A DNA stretch of 64,000 nucleotides from the NCBI GenBank assembly GCA_964036195.1, contig OZ038454.1, positions 5,828,001-5,892,000 of the forward strand, given 5' to 3'. The stretch is from Sphaerolaimus hirsutus (lineage: Eukaryota; Nematoda; Chromadorea; Monhysterida; Sphaerolaimidae). The notes under the pieces were generated by a model. It was not told the origin of the DNA. It searched no databases and saw only the letters and a list, made by a program, of their open reading frames with translations. This document shows positions 11,120 through 22,739 of the stretch, one piece after another (position 1 is the first letter of the stretch; each line of letters opens with the position of its first letter). Position numbers and translations under genes: made by a program.

Positions 11120-12129
11120 CAGAGTTGTTAAAATACCGGTATTTTTGGAAAGCGTAAGCGTAAGCGTAAATACACTTCCCAAATTATTAGTATGGATACT
11201 AAAAGCGTAAGGTATTTTTAAAATACCTAGGAAAGCGTAAAATAAAGCGTAAGCGTAAAAATGTTTTTACAAGGTGCTCTTGCTGTTGAGCATCAGATTA
11301 TCGGATTACCGTATTTACTCAAAATACCCCCTCAAAATACCCCTACCCAAAATGTGTCTAATAATGTCCAAAAACTGCAGTTTGGTATCTGTGCAATGCG
11401 AAACACACCTTAAAAAGAATACAGAGTTATATTATGGCAGGGCTTATATCAACTAGGTTAATAGGTACATACTTATGTAAGTGTATACCTAGACGCTTAT
11501 ATTTTGCACTTAGAGAAAAACCCTGGGTGTATTTTGAAGAAAAACGGTATCCATTATCTGACCCAAAATTCCTTATCCTAAGGCCCCACACACGCTAGTT
11601 GACGCCAAAATTAGTGTCAACTCAGAGTCAACTGGTCAAAAATTCAATTGACTCTGAGCCATTTACAATATGTATCCAAAAAATCCCCTTCTTTCATTCT
11701 ACATCAATCGACTTCTCAATATTTCTTAATCAACACAGGTAAAAAATTAAAAATAGTTATACTTCAAACAGTTGACTCTGAGTTGACTAAATCGACTTCT
11801 AAAAAGTAGCGTCAACCACCGTGTGGAGCGCCTAAGCCACAATATTGCTAGACGACACAATTTGCACATGTGCCGCTATTTCCACTCTGTTAGCGCACAC
11901 ACGTTTTTTTGTACGCTTTCTCAATCACTTTCTGTTCCTTTCTTCCTTTTTCAAAAGCGTAAAACTGCGTTGCGTGAAATTTTTTTACGCTTTTAGTACC
12001 CAGGTATTTCCGCCGGGAAAGCGTAATAAAGCGTATGGGTATTTTACAAAAGCGTAAGCGTAAGCGTAAGTATAAATACCCATTTACCCGGGTATTTCGG
12101 GTAAGCGTAAATACGCTTTCGCAACTCTG
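11120..12129. mobile_element. hAT-like element, CAGAGTTG ends, GCGTAA arms
   Basis: Ends cagagttg / caactctg with an 8-bp duplication cccctggc (11112-11119 and 12130-12137). The terminal arms are tandem gcgtaa / ttacgc hexamers. Same family as 21220-24945. No coding frame of transposase size. Confidence 0.85.
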
Positions 12130-12507
12130 CCCCTGGCCCAGGACTCTTCAGTTTGGAGGCCCCCCAGTTGCAACTTACCTTATCAAACCCCAAATAACTA
12201 CCAACTATCGACACAAACACAAAATATGAAACTTTACCCACCTGACCACCTCTACCTCTATTTGGCGGGTAGTTTGAATCCATTCTCAGCCTGCATTTGA
12301 ATGACAGCCTGTTTCAAATGTGGTTCCGAAACTATGTATAAATAGGTAATTTAAAATTTCCGCCCACCCACAGCAGAGAAGTTCAGTTGTAACATCACAA
12401 TGGATCGCCACATGAGTTATTCTTGATCATTGACTCATGTCTCATGCCAAGCACCGTATGCAATACTTTTGTACTGAACATAACTCTATTTAACTGAACT
12501 CGAATCC
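12130..12507. other. unassigned DNA with a TATA-like motif
   Basis: Near 12335 there is tatgtataaatag, and about 65 bp downstream an ATG opens a frame of only eight codons (MDRHMSYS). This could be a decayed promoter and start of an old transposon gene, but nothing confirms it. Confidence 0.2.
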
Positions 12508-13018
12508 AAGTTCAGCCGCATATCGACGCACATGCACCGAGATCAAGGCGGTTCGTAAAATACACGGAACTATCCATTAATGTCGCATATATTGCAATCT
12601 GACGTATATCAGTTCGATTTTGGCACGGAAAACACGATTTCGTCATTTCTTGGTCGTCGGCCAACTCGTTCTTTTTTTTCGGTTTTGTCGGGCACATTAC
12701 TCGCATAAGTTGCGCTTTTGTACGCTCGTGCATGCATTTCTTTCTTGTCGCTGCCCTCATGGTTTCGGTTGCAGACAGTGAACACCTAAAAGTGACCACC
12801 CGACTATACACAAGCGCGACTTATGCGAGTAATGAGCCCGACAAAATCAGAAAAAGAACGAGTTGGCCGACGGCCAAGAAATGACGAAATCGTGTATTCC
12901 GTACCAAAATCGAAGTGATATACGTCATATTGCAATATCGGCGAACTTAAGGGATAGTTTCGTGTATATTACGAACCGCCTTGCTCTCGGTGCATGTGCG
13001 TCGATGCGGCTGAACTTT
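12508..13018. repeat. long imperfect palindrome, ~240-bp arms
   Basis: The sequence from aagttcagccgcat (12508) is repeated in inverse up to 13018 with about one mismatch per ten bases. The centre lies near 12750-12810. Both arms contain tacgtca and gagttggccgac blocks. No target duplication was identified. Partial further pairing of 10865-10910 with 12455-12490 suggests a larger original foldback. Open frames here mirror each other, so they are not independent genes. Confidence 0.65.
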
Positions 13019-14076
13019 GAACAATCTGTCGGGCGTACGCACTACCCTACAAATCTGTAGGGAGAATCACATCTGGCCCCAGGGGAGTTATTTTCCTGAG
13101 ACGTTTTTGAGGGGGGAGTTTTTCAAGGGGGGGGGGGGAGTTTTTCGAGGGGGAGTTATTATTACCTCGTAAAACTTGGTCTTAATTCATTGTATGGGTG
13201 CAGTCTGAAAACTCATGTAATTCAGGTATTTAACTGTCCAACGACAATAAAAATATGTGTATACGGAAAGAGTGCAAAATTGCAATGCCCTCAACAATAC
13301 AATACAATGTATCTGCTGTCGCTGCTCTATGCTAATATTCTTTTGTATTTTTGTATTGTATCGTTTTCATCCGGAGGGGGGCGTTATTCAAGAGGGGGGT
13401 TATTCAAGGGGGCGTTATTTTTTACTCACCTCGCAAACAGGGGGAGTTATTCAAAGGGTTGAAGTTAGTCGAGGTCTTATTCGAGGATTTGCGGTAAGTA
13501 ATTTTGGGTGCATACTTTGCAAACCGCCAAGTACAGTGATCATACCGAAACTCCAGTTTGCTCGCAGGTCTGAAAGTGGTTGCGACTCGCTGTGCCCGAT
13601 TCAGCTCACCAGGAGCCACTCCAAAACCCTGTAAAATGCTGTAAAAAGGTCAAATGTCATGTTAAGTGTCTAACTAAAGTTTAGTAAAATGTCCGTAAAT
13701 TGTATAAAAATAGGTAAACCAGTTTTGTCATATTTCATGAAATTTTACTTGAAATTTTACATTTATTAGGTCATTTTTCAGTGTCTTTGAATGGCAACAG
13801 GCATTGATAAAATCGGCGAAAAGTTGGAACTGGACTGGACCACGCGGCATCTGGACTCTGTTTGGGGTGAACTGCACTGTGCTTTTTTGCATGCGTACTT
13901 GAATGATGAGTGAATGAGTGATGGCTGAAAGTTTAGTGCTAATTGCGTAACGAGGTCTGATAATGATTGAGGTGGTGGAAGACTTTGCGAAGTATCAATA
14001 AAAAGAGTGTTTCTATATGATTTAGTTAAGCGTTGAGGGTTGAATTTTACCAGGGGTTTTAGTTGAGCGTTGAGGG
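13019..14076. other. MITE fragments, no gene
   Basis: 13075-13495 holds a TA-MITE-like piece with poly-G runs, ending 'cgaggatttgcggta'. 13627-13760 shows a CCCTGTAAA foldback end. Bases 13790-14076 show nothing recognisable. Confidence 0.4.
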
Positions 14077-15443
14077 TAGGGCTCGAAACTCGACTTTTTC
14101 CAAACTCGAGTTCGAGTCTCAACCCCAAAATTTTTCCGGTCGAGTCAGCGAGTCGAGTCGGGCGAGTCACTAAAAAGTCAAGTCGAGTCAGGAAAAAATC
14201 TCGAGTCTCGAGTCGAGTCGGATGCGTTACTTTTTCGCATGACACTTGCAGAAATTTCAGGTACTGGTTCCTCTACCAATGTTTTCACACTCACTCTTAA
14301 TGGAGTCTAGATACCAACGGTTCATTTTAATATCAAGATAAAGCAAAAATATAACATTTTGTCACACATGTTCACTTTCTTGATGTTGTCACAAACAAAA
14401 ATAAAGCCAGCCTGGGGATGGAAAACAACATCTTTTAATGACCTAAAAAAATGCCATCCTTAAACCAGCCTACAAGTTACAGGTAAAGCCAATTCAGGGC
14501 AAGGAATTGAAATCAACTTCCCTTGTAAGGAACACGTATTTTTGTATTTTCACAAAGAAGACATGGGCGCTTACCATATGAAGATCATCAGCTACAAGCA
14601 GAGATTTTTCCAGTTATTTTAAATGGGAGTGTTTGTTTACAGAGGCTGGTGTGGTGACCCTGTAAAATTCCCTGTAAAATGTCAAATGTCAGAAGGTGAC
14701 AAAGACACATAAAACTTTACTGCCTAGACATTGGCGATTCATATTCATTCATTCATTCTAATACAAAAGTGAAGTTCAATCAACTACATTACATCTGTTT
14801 GGGTCACTGTCAAAATTGTGAAATGTATTTGAAATGATGTGTTTTGTTTCATTCTGTAGAATTATATAGCAACTTGAGTTAAGAAACTTCATATTAGATA
14901 TCATTCAATAGATATGACAAGCCAATTAATCATATATGCTGCATGTGGTGTGGAAATGCGCGCTTGCGTGCAAATTTTTTGAAAAATATGTTAAAAAGTC
15001 ATATTGGCCCTAACCACTCTAGTTTTCACCGTGACCGATGTGAAAACTGAAATGGCGACATGGGACATCCAGCCTACTCTTTTTGTATGCTATGTGTGTT
15101 TCAGTTTTAAAATTTTCAAAGTTTAACTTTCATTAATTTAAATTCCAATTTAAATTAGATAAAATCATTCAACTGTGTTCATTGATTTCCATTTGAAACA
15201 ATGTCAGTTTTCACACAAAGTCACGGTAAAAACTAGTGTGTGTAGGCACATAAAATTGATATTTTTGAAATGATTCAATGGGTTACCCCGACTCGAAAAT
15301 TTCTGAGTTTTCGAGTCGAGTCGGGCAAAAACCTGGAGTCTCGAGTCTAGGCCATATTTTTCCGGTCGAGTCAGTCGAGTCGAATCAGCAGACCCAATTT
15401 TACCCTCGAGTCACGAGTCGAGTCGAGTCGAGTTCGAGCCCTA
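14077..15443. mobile_element. hAT-like element, TCGAG-rich arms
   Basis: Ends tagggctcgaaactcga / tcgagttcgagccc plus ta, with a perfect 8-bp duplication gttgaggg (14069-14076 and 15444-15451). Both arms are runs of gagtcgagtc. The 850-bp core includes a decayed CCCTGTAAA foldback end near 14660 but no transposase. Confidence 0.85.
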
Positions 15444-15451
15444 GTTGAGGG

Positions 15452-16278
15452 TCCAAAAAGGACCAGTCGAATCGTAGAGTTATTAAAGTTACTGAACTTT
15501 TTTTACAGTTTTACTGAACGATTTAATTCGCCCTACAAATATTTTTAAGTAATGCACTACACCCTACACGCGTCTCCCTACACGCCCGACCAAACTGTGT
15601 ACAAAGCATAGCCGCGTTATGTGCGTACGGCACCCTACAAACAAATTTCGAATTCAATTCTTGCGTTTTGTCAGGCTGTGGCTGACAAAATAAAAAAAGC
15701 AAAAAATAGCTGCCCTCCAGCAAAATGCTCCCGAGCGGTAAAAGTGTGGTTGAAAAATCGATGAAATTTAAAAATTTTGACTACAATTTAATTCCATTTA
15801 GGTACCTATGTTTTTGATTACTCATTCATTTTTGAACGGCCAGCTTTTGTTGGGTACAGTTGATTTCATTCAGTCCATACATAGTGAAGGCAATGTATTT
15901 GATTAATGTGATGAAACAAAATATTTGAGACATTTGAATTTTATTCAGATGGTATCTGGTAAAGTGCGCAGCTGATGAACTGCCGCAGATTCTATGATTC
16001 AGATGGGCACGAAATGCAGTGCGCATGCCTTTTTAAGCAAGCCAACATGAGATGTGAAAAGTGGGTGACAGTTGCGGGATGCGCTCATTTCTTGCCATTA
16101 AAAAACATCAGAAAATACTTGGCAAGATACTAGATACCAAACAATGGCTTCAACCCAATCGTTTCTAATACTGTATAGCAATATAATTAGAAAACATTCT
16201 TATATTTTAAAACATATTTTTCTTCTTTCTCATTTTCATAATTTTCTTTTTTCTATTTTGCAATCATTTCAGTAAGTA
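15452..16278. other. unassigned DNA
   Basis: Short motifs 'ccctacac' and 'gccctaca' recur near 15530-15620 and again at 16310-16440, suggesting a foldback whose arms are spread over this stretch. No coding exon is supported. Confidence 0.3.
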
Positions 16279-16440
16279 ATACGCCCGAAATCGGGCAGCC
16301 TCCCTACAACTTGATTACGTTTGCCCTACACCCGAGAGCGACCTCCCGACATGCAATTGAATTACGGTTTCGCGAGGTGCATGCATGTAGGGCAACCGTA
16401 AACAAGTTGTATGGAGGCTGCCCGATTTCGGGCGCATTAC
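16279..16440. repeat. short foldback with CGCCCGAAATCGGGC ends
   Basis: The left arm acgcccgaaatcgggcagcc is inverted near 16415-16440. The inner arms pair gtttgccctaca with tgtagggcaacc. Confidence 0.6.
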
Positions 16441-16469
16441 GTTCGGGTAGGGCGCATTACACGAGAATT

Positions 16470-16858
16470 AAACCTGATCCCAGGGGGGTTATTTTTTCAG
16501 AGTGGAAATTTTGGGGGTATTTCGAGGGGGTGAGGGGGTCATTATTTCGTCAGAAATTTTCACGAAATTTGTAGTGAAGAGTACGCTTTTATACACCCAA
16601 AACCGGTAATCAACGTGTCCAAGTAGGGTATATTTGGACATATCAATGTGCATCACTACTCAAACTGGTATATGTGTAGCTGCGATGCAAACTGCGACCA
16701 ATATATACATAATGTACATTGCAGACATGATGTACATAATTCCAGACTGGGGGTATTTCGAGGGGGGGGGGTATTTTTCCCCAGCTCAAAAACACCTGGG
16801 GTTATTTCGAGGGGGAGGGGTTAATTCAAGGGGGGGGGTATTTCGAGGAAATACGGTA
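16470..16858. mobile_element. TA-target MITE, degraded left end
   Basis: The right end gaggaaatacggta (to 16858) is typical of the ACCGTATT family. The left end near 16465 lacks the clean TACCGTA start. The interior has poly-G runs and the 'tgcgatgcaaac...atgtacattgca' core shared with 6700-6790 and 10150-10210. Confidence 0.5.
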
Positions 16859-17295
16859 TGGAAAAAATTTTTGTTCTCCGCTGACGCGCTGAGTACAGAA
16901 AATGTAAAATACCTAGATCAGTAATTATAACAACTCTGCTTAAACCGACCCATTTTTACTCCAACAAAAAAAGTCAGGTGACATGATGGAAAGCAATGCT
17001 CTTAAGGTATTAGCGAACGACTGTAACATTAACCCATTTCATGAACACTCCTGTCCTGTGTATTAAACAAATATGTATGGTACCTATCTATTTGGCAGCC
17101 ATGTTTTCTCTGCATTGGAACTTCCCCAGAACAATGCAAGATACCAGATTCCGGACCATGATGAAACATGGTGTATTTTTCATTTTTACTGGGACATAAC
17201 GTAAAAAAAGACTATGATGAAACATAGCGTTTTTCATAACACTTCACAGGGTTCGAGAGAAATGCCAACTATAATTGTTCAACTACACCATGTTA

Positions 17296-18457
17296 ATATC
17301 TCATAAAAAATAGCTAAAGCCAAAAAAAGCAGACACTGCACTGATCTATTGCTGTCAGGTCAGGTGTTTGCATTTGAATGCAGAAAATAAATACTGTATT
17401 TGCTTGAATAGTTCCCCCCCCCTCGAATACCCCCCCCTGTAAGACAACTGAGGAAATGATAATTCCCCCCTTGAATAATCCCCCCTTTAAAGATTTGATT
17501 AATATATTGTACGTTTTTTTTGTTGCAAAAATGGCACATTTTTGTGTTTATTAAGCATATTTCTTGAAATGAGTTGATAGAAACATGCTCGAAAATTATG
17601 ACGAAATAATAATTCCCCCCTTGAATAATCCCCCCTTTAAAGATTTGATTAATTTATTGTACTTTTTTTACAAAAATGGCACATTATTGTGTTTATTAAG
17701 CATATTTCTTGAAAAGAGTTGATAGAAACATGCTTGAAAATTATGACAAAATAATTATTCCCCCCCCCCCCTTCAATAATCCCCCCTTTAAAGATTTGAT
17801 TATTTTATTGTACGTTTTTTTAACAAAAATGGCACATTATTGTGTTTATAAAGCATATTTTTTGAAATGAGTTGATAGAAACATGCTTGAATGTTATGAC
17901 GAAATAATCATTCCCCCTTGAATAATTCCCCCCCCCCCACCCCTCAAAAATGTCTGACAAAATAATAATCCCCCAGGGGGATTATTCAAGCAAATACGGT
18001 ATATCACTAACTATCCTACAGTGTGTTTATCAGTTTGAGCTCTGAAAACGAGTATATCACGTAATGTTACATAATGTGGTTGAGCTCTTAAAAGAGGTAT
18101 ATCAAAGGTTTCTTCAAGGAACAGTGGTGAAATGTAGTACGATTTCACCCAACCCGTGTGAGCTGTGTGAAAATGATCACATACAAAAAGCTCACACTGG
18201 TGTGATAAAGTTGGGTGAAATCGTACTACATTTCACCACTGTTCCTTGAAGAAACCTTTGATATACCTCTTTTAAGAGCTCAACCACACTATGTAACATT
18301 AAGTGATATACTCCTTTTCAGAGCTCAAACTGATAAACACACTGTAGGATAGTTAGTGATATATTTCTTTTCTGCATTCAAATGCAAACACCTGACAGCA
18401 ATAGATCAGTGCAGTGTCTGCTATTTTTGGCTTGAGCTATTTTTTTTATGGGATATA
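17296..18457. repeat. near-perfect long inverted repeat interrupted by a MITE
   Basis: Arms of about 270 bp pair around a loop near 18180: for example ctaactatcctacagtgtgt on the left with its complement near 18340-18360, and gtggtgaaatgtagtacga with its complement near 18215-18240. The outer parts (17296-17391 and 18362-18457) also pair. The left arm is split by the MITE at 17392-18001. Arm identity is high by eye, so this is a recent foldback that could yield a long hairpin RNA if transcribed. Confidence 0.75.
17392..18001. mobile_element. TA-target MITE with internal tandem copies
   Basis: Ends tactgtatttgcttgaata / tattcaagcaaatacggta, with TA at each end. The interior has three near-identical ~145-bp units, each with 'aataatccccctttaaagatttgatta' and 'tgatagaaacatgcttga' segments. 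Removing it restores pairing of the surrounding palindrome, which confirms its boundaries. Confidence 0.7.
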
Positions 18458-18589
18458 CTTCTTTTTAGGGGCCACGGGCCCACTAAGATATGTATTTATT
18501 ATAAATGTGAGCAATAATGTCATGATTCAGAAAACTGTATAGTGTGTGCTCCACAAAGTACTTGGATGGCGAGAGTAGATGGCCACTCC
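18458..18589. other. spacer before tandem repeat
   Basis: Short unassigned sequence; nothing recognisable. Confidence 0.3.
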
Positions 18590-18830
18590 GTAAAAATGGC
18601 GCCATTTTGGAGTAGATGGTGCCACTCCATAAAAATGGAGCAGTTTTGGAGTAGATGGCGCCACTTCATAAAAATGGCGCCGTTTTGGAGTAGATGGCAC
18701 CACTCCATAAAAATGGCGCCATTTTGGAGTAGATGGCGCCACTCCATAGAAATGGTGCCATTTTGGAGTAGATGGCGCCTCTCCATAAAAATGGCGCCAT
18801 TTTGGAGTAGATGGCGCCTCTCCAGCAGCC
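18590..18830. repeat. six-copy 39-bp tandem repeat
   Basis: About six copies of a 39-bp unit: 'gccattttggagtagatgg' followed by 'cgccactccataaaaatgg'. Units are themselves partly palindromic. The repeat reads open in both directions because 39 is divisible by three, so the open frames here are artefacts. Confidence 0.8.
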
Positions 18831-18839
18831 ACTGCATCA

Positions 18840-20104
18840 AATGGCACAAATAGAAATTATAATGGTTGAAAACCCCCATGGTGACAGCAACTCATCAAGC
18901 AGCACTTTCAGCATTCATGCGCGTTTTACACAAAACACGCAAAGTTGAATAACTTTTCTAAATCTTGACCAAAATTAGTAAAATCGGGCTCATTTGAATG
19001 CCCTTGTCTCCACACACATCAAAAATTGTTTTTATTCCCTTGTTTGTATTTAATTTTTTAACGTATTCATGTTTTAAGATTTCAAACCAATACAGTCCTA
19101 AAGTGGGCGGAGCCTGTGAAAAACTTTTTTGAAAATAATAAATGACATCATATGCTCTTTCATATGAGTCATCATCCATGAAAATCGGTTGTGTGTCACA
19201 GAAGTTATTGCACTTAGAAGTTTTTCATCACAACAACAACAACAAGAAACACTACCTCTGAAAGAATCGTGAATAACTTTTTTGAAACTCAACCAATTGG
19301 TCTGAAAATTGGAGCCGGGGTACTTTCCGACACGAGCTTTTCGATGGTTACTGTATAGCTTATGGCGTTCCGAAGTTATCCGTGTTTTTATTTTCGATTT
19401 TCCGCATTTTGCTGTCTCTTACCATATTATGGGTGGGTCGCTTGCGCCCTCCCTTGACAGCGAGGGATGGCGCTGGCACGCCCACCCGATTGACGACAAA
19501 TGAATTTCCTATCAATTTATATCATCGTCACCTGACATCACTTTGAATTTTGTGTTTATTAGCGCTCACTGCACCAGCAGGGGTGGCAAAATCTCAGAAA
19601 AATAATGCACCACTACTGCGATAAAGGGGGTCTAAAAAGTGCACTCAGTTTGTATGGTCACTGCAGCAAGCTGACTTATGCTCAATTAATAATGCTTAAG
19701 CTGACTTATGTCATTTCTAAATGGATTTCTACTGTTCAACACTTAATGATCAGAATAAAGTAAGGATTCTTTAATTGATTAGCTACTTCTATTTTGCTTG
19801 TCCTGCTATATTCAGTTTAAAAACATAAAAATTTAATTTTTTCAAGCAAATTGTCATAAATTTTTTATAAAACAGACTTTTTTATTTTTTTAAATACTAA
19901 CAACATATTTATTTACAGATTATACCCTAAATCCTCGAATAAGACCCCAGGGGAGTAATTTTTTCGTTTTTGCTTTGTCGCCAGCGCCATGGCGCTTTAC
20001 CCTCACTAGGTGTGTTTCATTGAAACCTGAAGGTTTCCCTCTGTAAGTGTCCTCGATGAGGTGCTCTAAAAACTGGTATGTAATCAGCAGTCCGTGGTAC
20101 CATG
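18840..20104. other. unassigned DNA
   Basis: No exon, domain or transposon pair was recognised. Bases 19920-20010 carry a TACCCTAAATCCTCGAATAAG-like MITE end that pairs with the right end near 20715-20744. The element at 20105-20628 is therefore probably inserted in an older TA-MITE. Confidence 0.35.
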
Positions 20105-20628
20105 TAGGGTGTCAACAAAAACTTTTTGGCGGAAAACGGAAACGGAAACGGAAAAAAATTTGCACTTGCCCGAAAACGGAAACGGAAATGGAAAAAAATT
20201 TGCACCTGCCGGAAAACAGAAAAATGAAAAGCCGGAAAACGGTAACGGAAACGGAAACATTTGCTGGAATTATGCCAGAAATGGAAAAAAATTGCAGAAA
20301 TTTATCCAGAAATCAAAAATATTGCAGAAATCTTGCTAGAAATAGAAACAATTCACATAATTGAGAACCTGCATGCATGTTTACCAGTTTGGCTGAAACA
20401 AAAAACAGAGAATTGAGCCAGAAAATGAAAAAAGTTGGGAAAACAGACAATTGAGCTGGAAAACGGAAAAAGGCGGAAAAACTGAAATTTTAGCCGGAAA
20501 ACGGAAAATGAGCCGGAAGATGGAAATGGAAACGGAAAAAAAATTTGGCAGCCGGAAAACGGAAACGGAAATAAATTTGCCCACGGAAAGCGGAAATGGA
20601 AAACGGAAAACGGAAAGTTGACACGCTA
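20105..20628. mobile_element. hAT-like element, GGAAAACGGAAACGG arms
   Basis: Ends tagggtgtcaac / gttgacacgcta with an 8-bp duplication gtaccatg (20097-20104 and 20629-20636). The uninterrupted target is preserved near 25470-25500 (ggtggtaccatgacaatgcc), which confirms the insertion point. Unlike the other families, purine-rich ggaaaac/ggaaacgg units run in the same direction through both arms. Confidence 0.85.
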
Positions 20629-20808
20629 GTACCATGACAATGCCGCTGACGACAGGGTACATGATGCATTCAGGCTTATTGGATACATTTCGACATTTTG
20701 ATTAAAATTTATGTGCATGGGGACTTATTCGAGCATATACGGTATTATATCAGTTTTTTAGACTTTTATAAGTGGACGCCTTAATTGTTTAACGTATTTT
20801 GTGACCAG

Positions 20809-21050
20809 GGGCCAGTTGCACAACATGAGACGTGAGAAGTGAAATGGCAAAGGCGAAGTAAAAGTGCAAAGGCGAAGTGAAACGGCAAGTGAATTGGCAA
20901 AAGCTAAGTAAAAAATAAAAATAAAAAGTACTTCTCTTCGCTCTTGCCATTTCACTTGCCAATTCACTTACCATTTCACTTGGCATTTGCGCTTTTACTT
21001 CGCCTTTGCCATTTCACTTCTCACTTCTCATTTTGCGGAAATGGCACCAG
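20809..21050. repeat. foldback element at a splice-acceptor-like site
   Basis: Arms of gtgaagtgaaatggcaaaggcg type pair across the segment. The related uninterrupted sequence near 26120-26135 reads ctgaccaggtgacagag. Here the same site is split, with accag on both sides, suggesting a short target duplication. Confidence 0.55.
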
Positions 21051-21510
21051 GTGACACAGTCTACAAATTTTAATTTAATCGTGTAAGTACATGATGATTG
21101 CTTCTAAACCTGTCCTGTTTATTTGGTTATTAATTGGAACTTATTTGCACCAATGCGCTGCTGTAAATTGCCCGCCAGTTCAATTTGAAAGCTGGGAGGT
21201 TCTTTCTGGAGTTTTATACCAGAGTTGCGAAAGCGTATTTACGCTTACCCGAAATACCTGGGTAAATGGGTATTTATACTTACGCTTATGCTTACGCTTT
21301 CATAAAATACCTGTACGCTTTATTACGCTTTCCCGGTTGAAATACCCGGGTACTTAAAGCGTAAAAAAGTTTTTCACATGGTCCAGTTTTATGCTTTTGT
21401 AAAAAGTGTAAAACTACAAAAAAGTGAACTAAACTGCATAAAAAAGACTGCATGTGTACAGTAATGCCTTGGAAATAACGGCACATGTATTTTACAAATT
21501 GTGTCGCAAT

Positions 21511-22606
21511 TAGCATTGTAAAAATCTCTGGGAGATTTATATTTAAAAAATCTCAGAAAATCTCAGAAAATATAAGATTTTCTGAGATTTATATTTATTC
21601 CATGATTTTCCAGAGAGATTTAATTATATTTTCTCCCGATTGAGAAAATCTCTCGAGAAAATCTCCCTATATTTGCCCATTTTCACCTTCAAATTCACTA
21701 GTTCATGTGTTTTTTTAACCAATTTTCATATATTTTTACTATATATTTGCATATATACCCATTTTTGACTATTTTCCCCCCTATTTGTGGTTTTTCCTCC
21801 CGTTTTTCTGTTCTATGGCATGAAAGAGCCAATAAAAAAGTTAGGTATCTGAAATACATTGTCTGTACTCAAGTACTTTCAATAAGTATACATAAGAGAG
21901 AGCACTGGTACTTTTTCAGAGGAAATTTAGATGTATTCACTTAGTACTCAAGTATATGTATTTTTGAGTAAATGAACCATACCCCTGAACCATACCGAAC
22001 CCCTGCTGTCCCATGAAAACCCAGTGCTCAGGTACAGGGCTGTACTTAAGCACCAGGTGTTCATTGGCACTCGATGTTGCTACTTGTGCAATGTGTAAAC
22101 TTATGCAGTGGGTTCTGGCCATTTGAACAACTAAAGAGTTGACAGCATGCTTTGGAAATATAGTTACCAAATTTTGGTAAAAAAGTCATCTGATAAATTC
22201 TGTGGGGATCATCACATGTGAAAGTAATGTGTTCTACTATGAGGAAAAATGTGCCTAAACCATATTTTTGTTCATTATTCAAATACTCAATACATGGTAG
22301 TGCAAAGTGTGCCATCAGTAGACAACATGCTGTTATCATATGAAATTGTGAATGAAAAGGTTAAACATCATGTAATGTGCTAAAAATCTACTCTCAATGG
22401 TTCAAACATCTTGGAAATATCGATTAAATAATACTTTGAGTTGAGAGATTCTATGAGATTTTTTTGAACTGCAAGAGATTTTCTCAGAGATTTAATAATA
22501 TTTTCGAAAATGACCCAAGAGATTTAATTATATTTTTTTCTTGAGAGATTTTCTGAGATAATATTTAATTATATTTTCTCAAAATCGGTCGTTTTTTACA
22601 ATGCTA
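21511..22606. mobile_element. hAT-like element, TAGCATTGTAAAA ends
   Basis: Ends tagcattgtaaaa / ttttacaatgcta with an 8-bp duplication gtcgcaat (21503-21510 and 22607-22614). The arms contain repeated 'gagattttctgaga' motifs. It is inserted in the CAGAGTTG element. No transposase is present. Confidence 0.88.
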
Positions 22607-22739
22607 GTCGCAATATGAATGTCTCCTTTTTACTGTGTCGTCTGGCGAAATATTTAGATCGCTTTAGATGGCAGTGGCTTCAGAATAGAAATTTTATGAC
22701 CGAAAATACACGACATCCGAGTTCGAAAATGAAGATGAC

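Noticed and set aside
12330..12430. TATA box and start codon of a gene
   Set aside because: The frame after the ATG closes after eight codons; no supporting exon.
18520..18879. Frames of 103-119 residues with repeating HLLQNG or WSRW units
   Set aside because: Artefact of the 39-bp tandem repeat.
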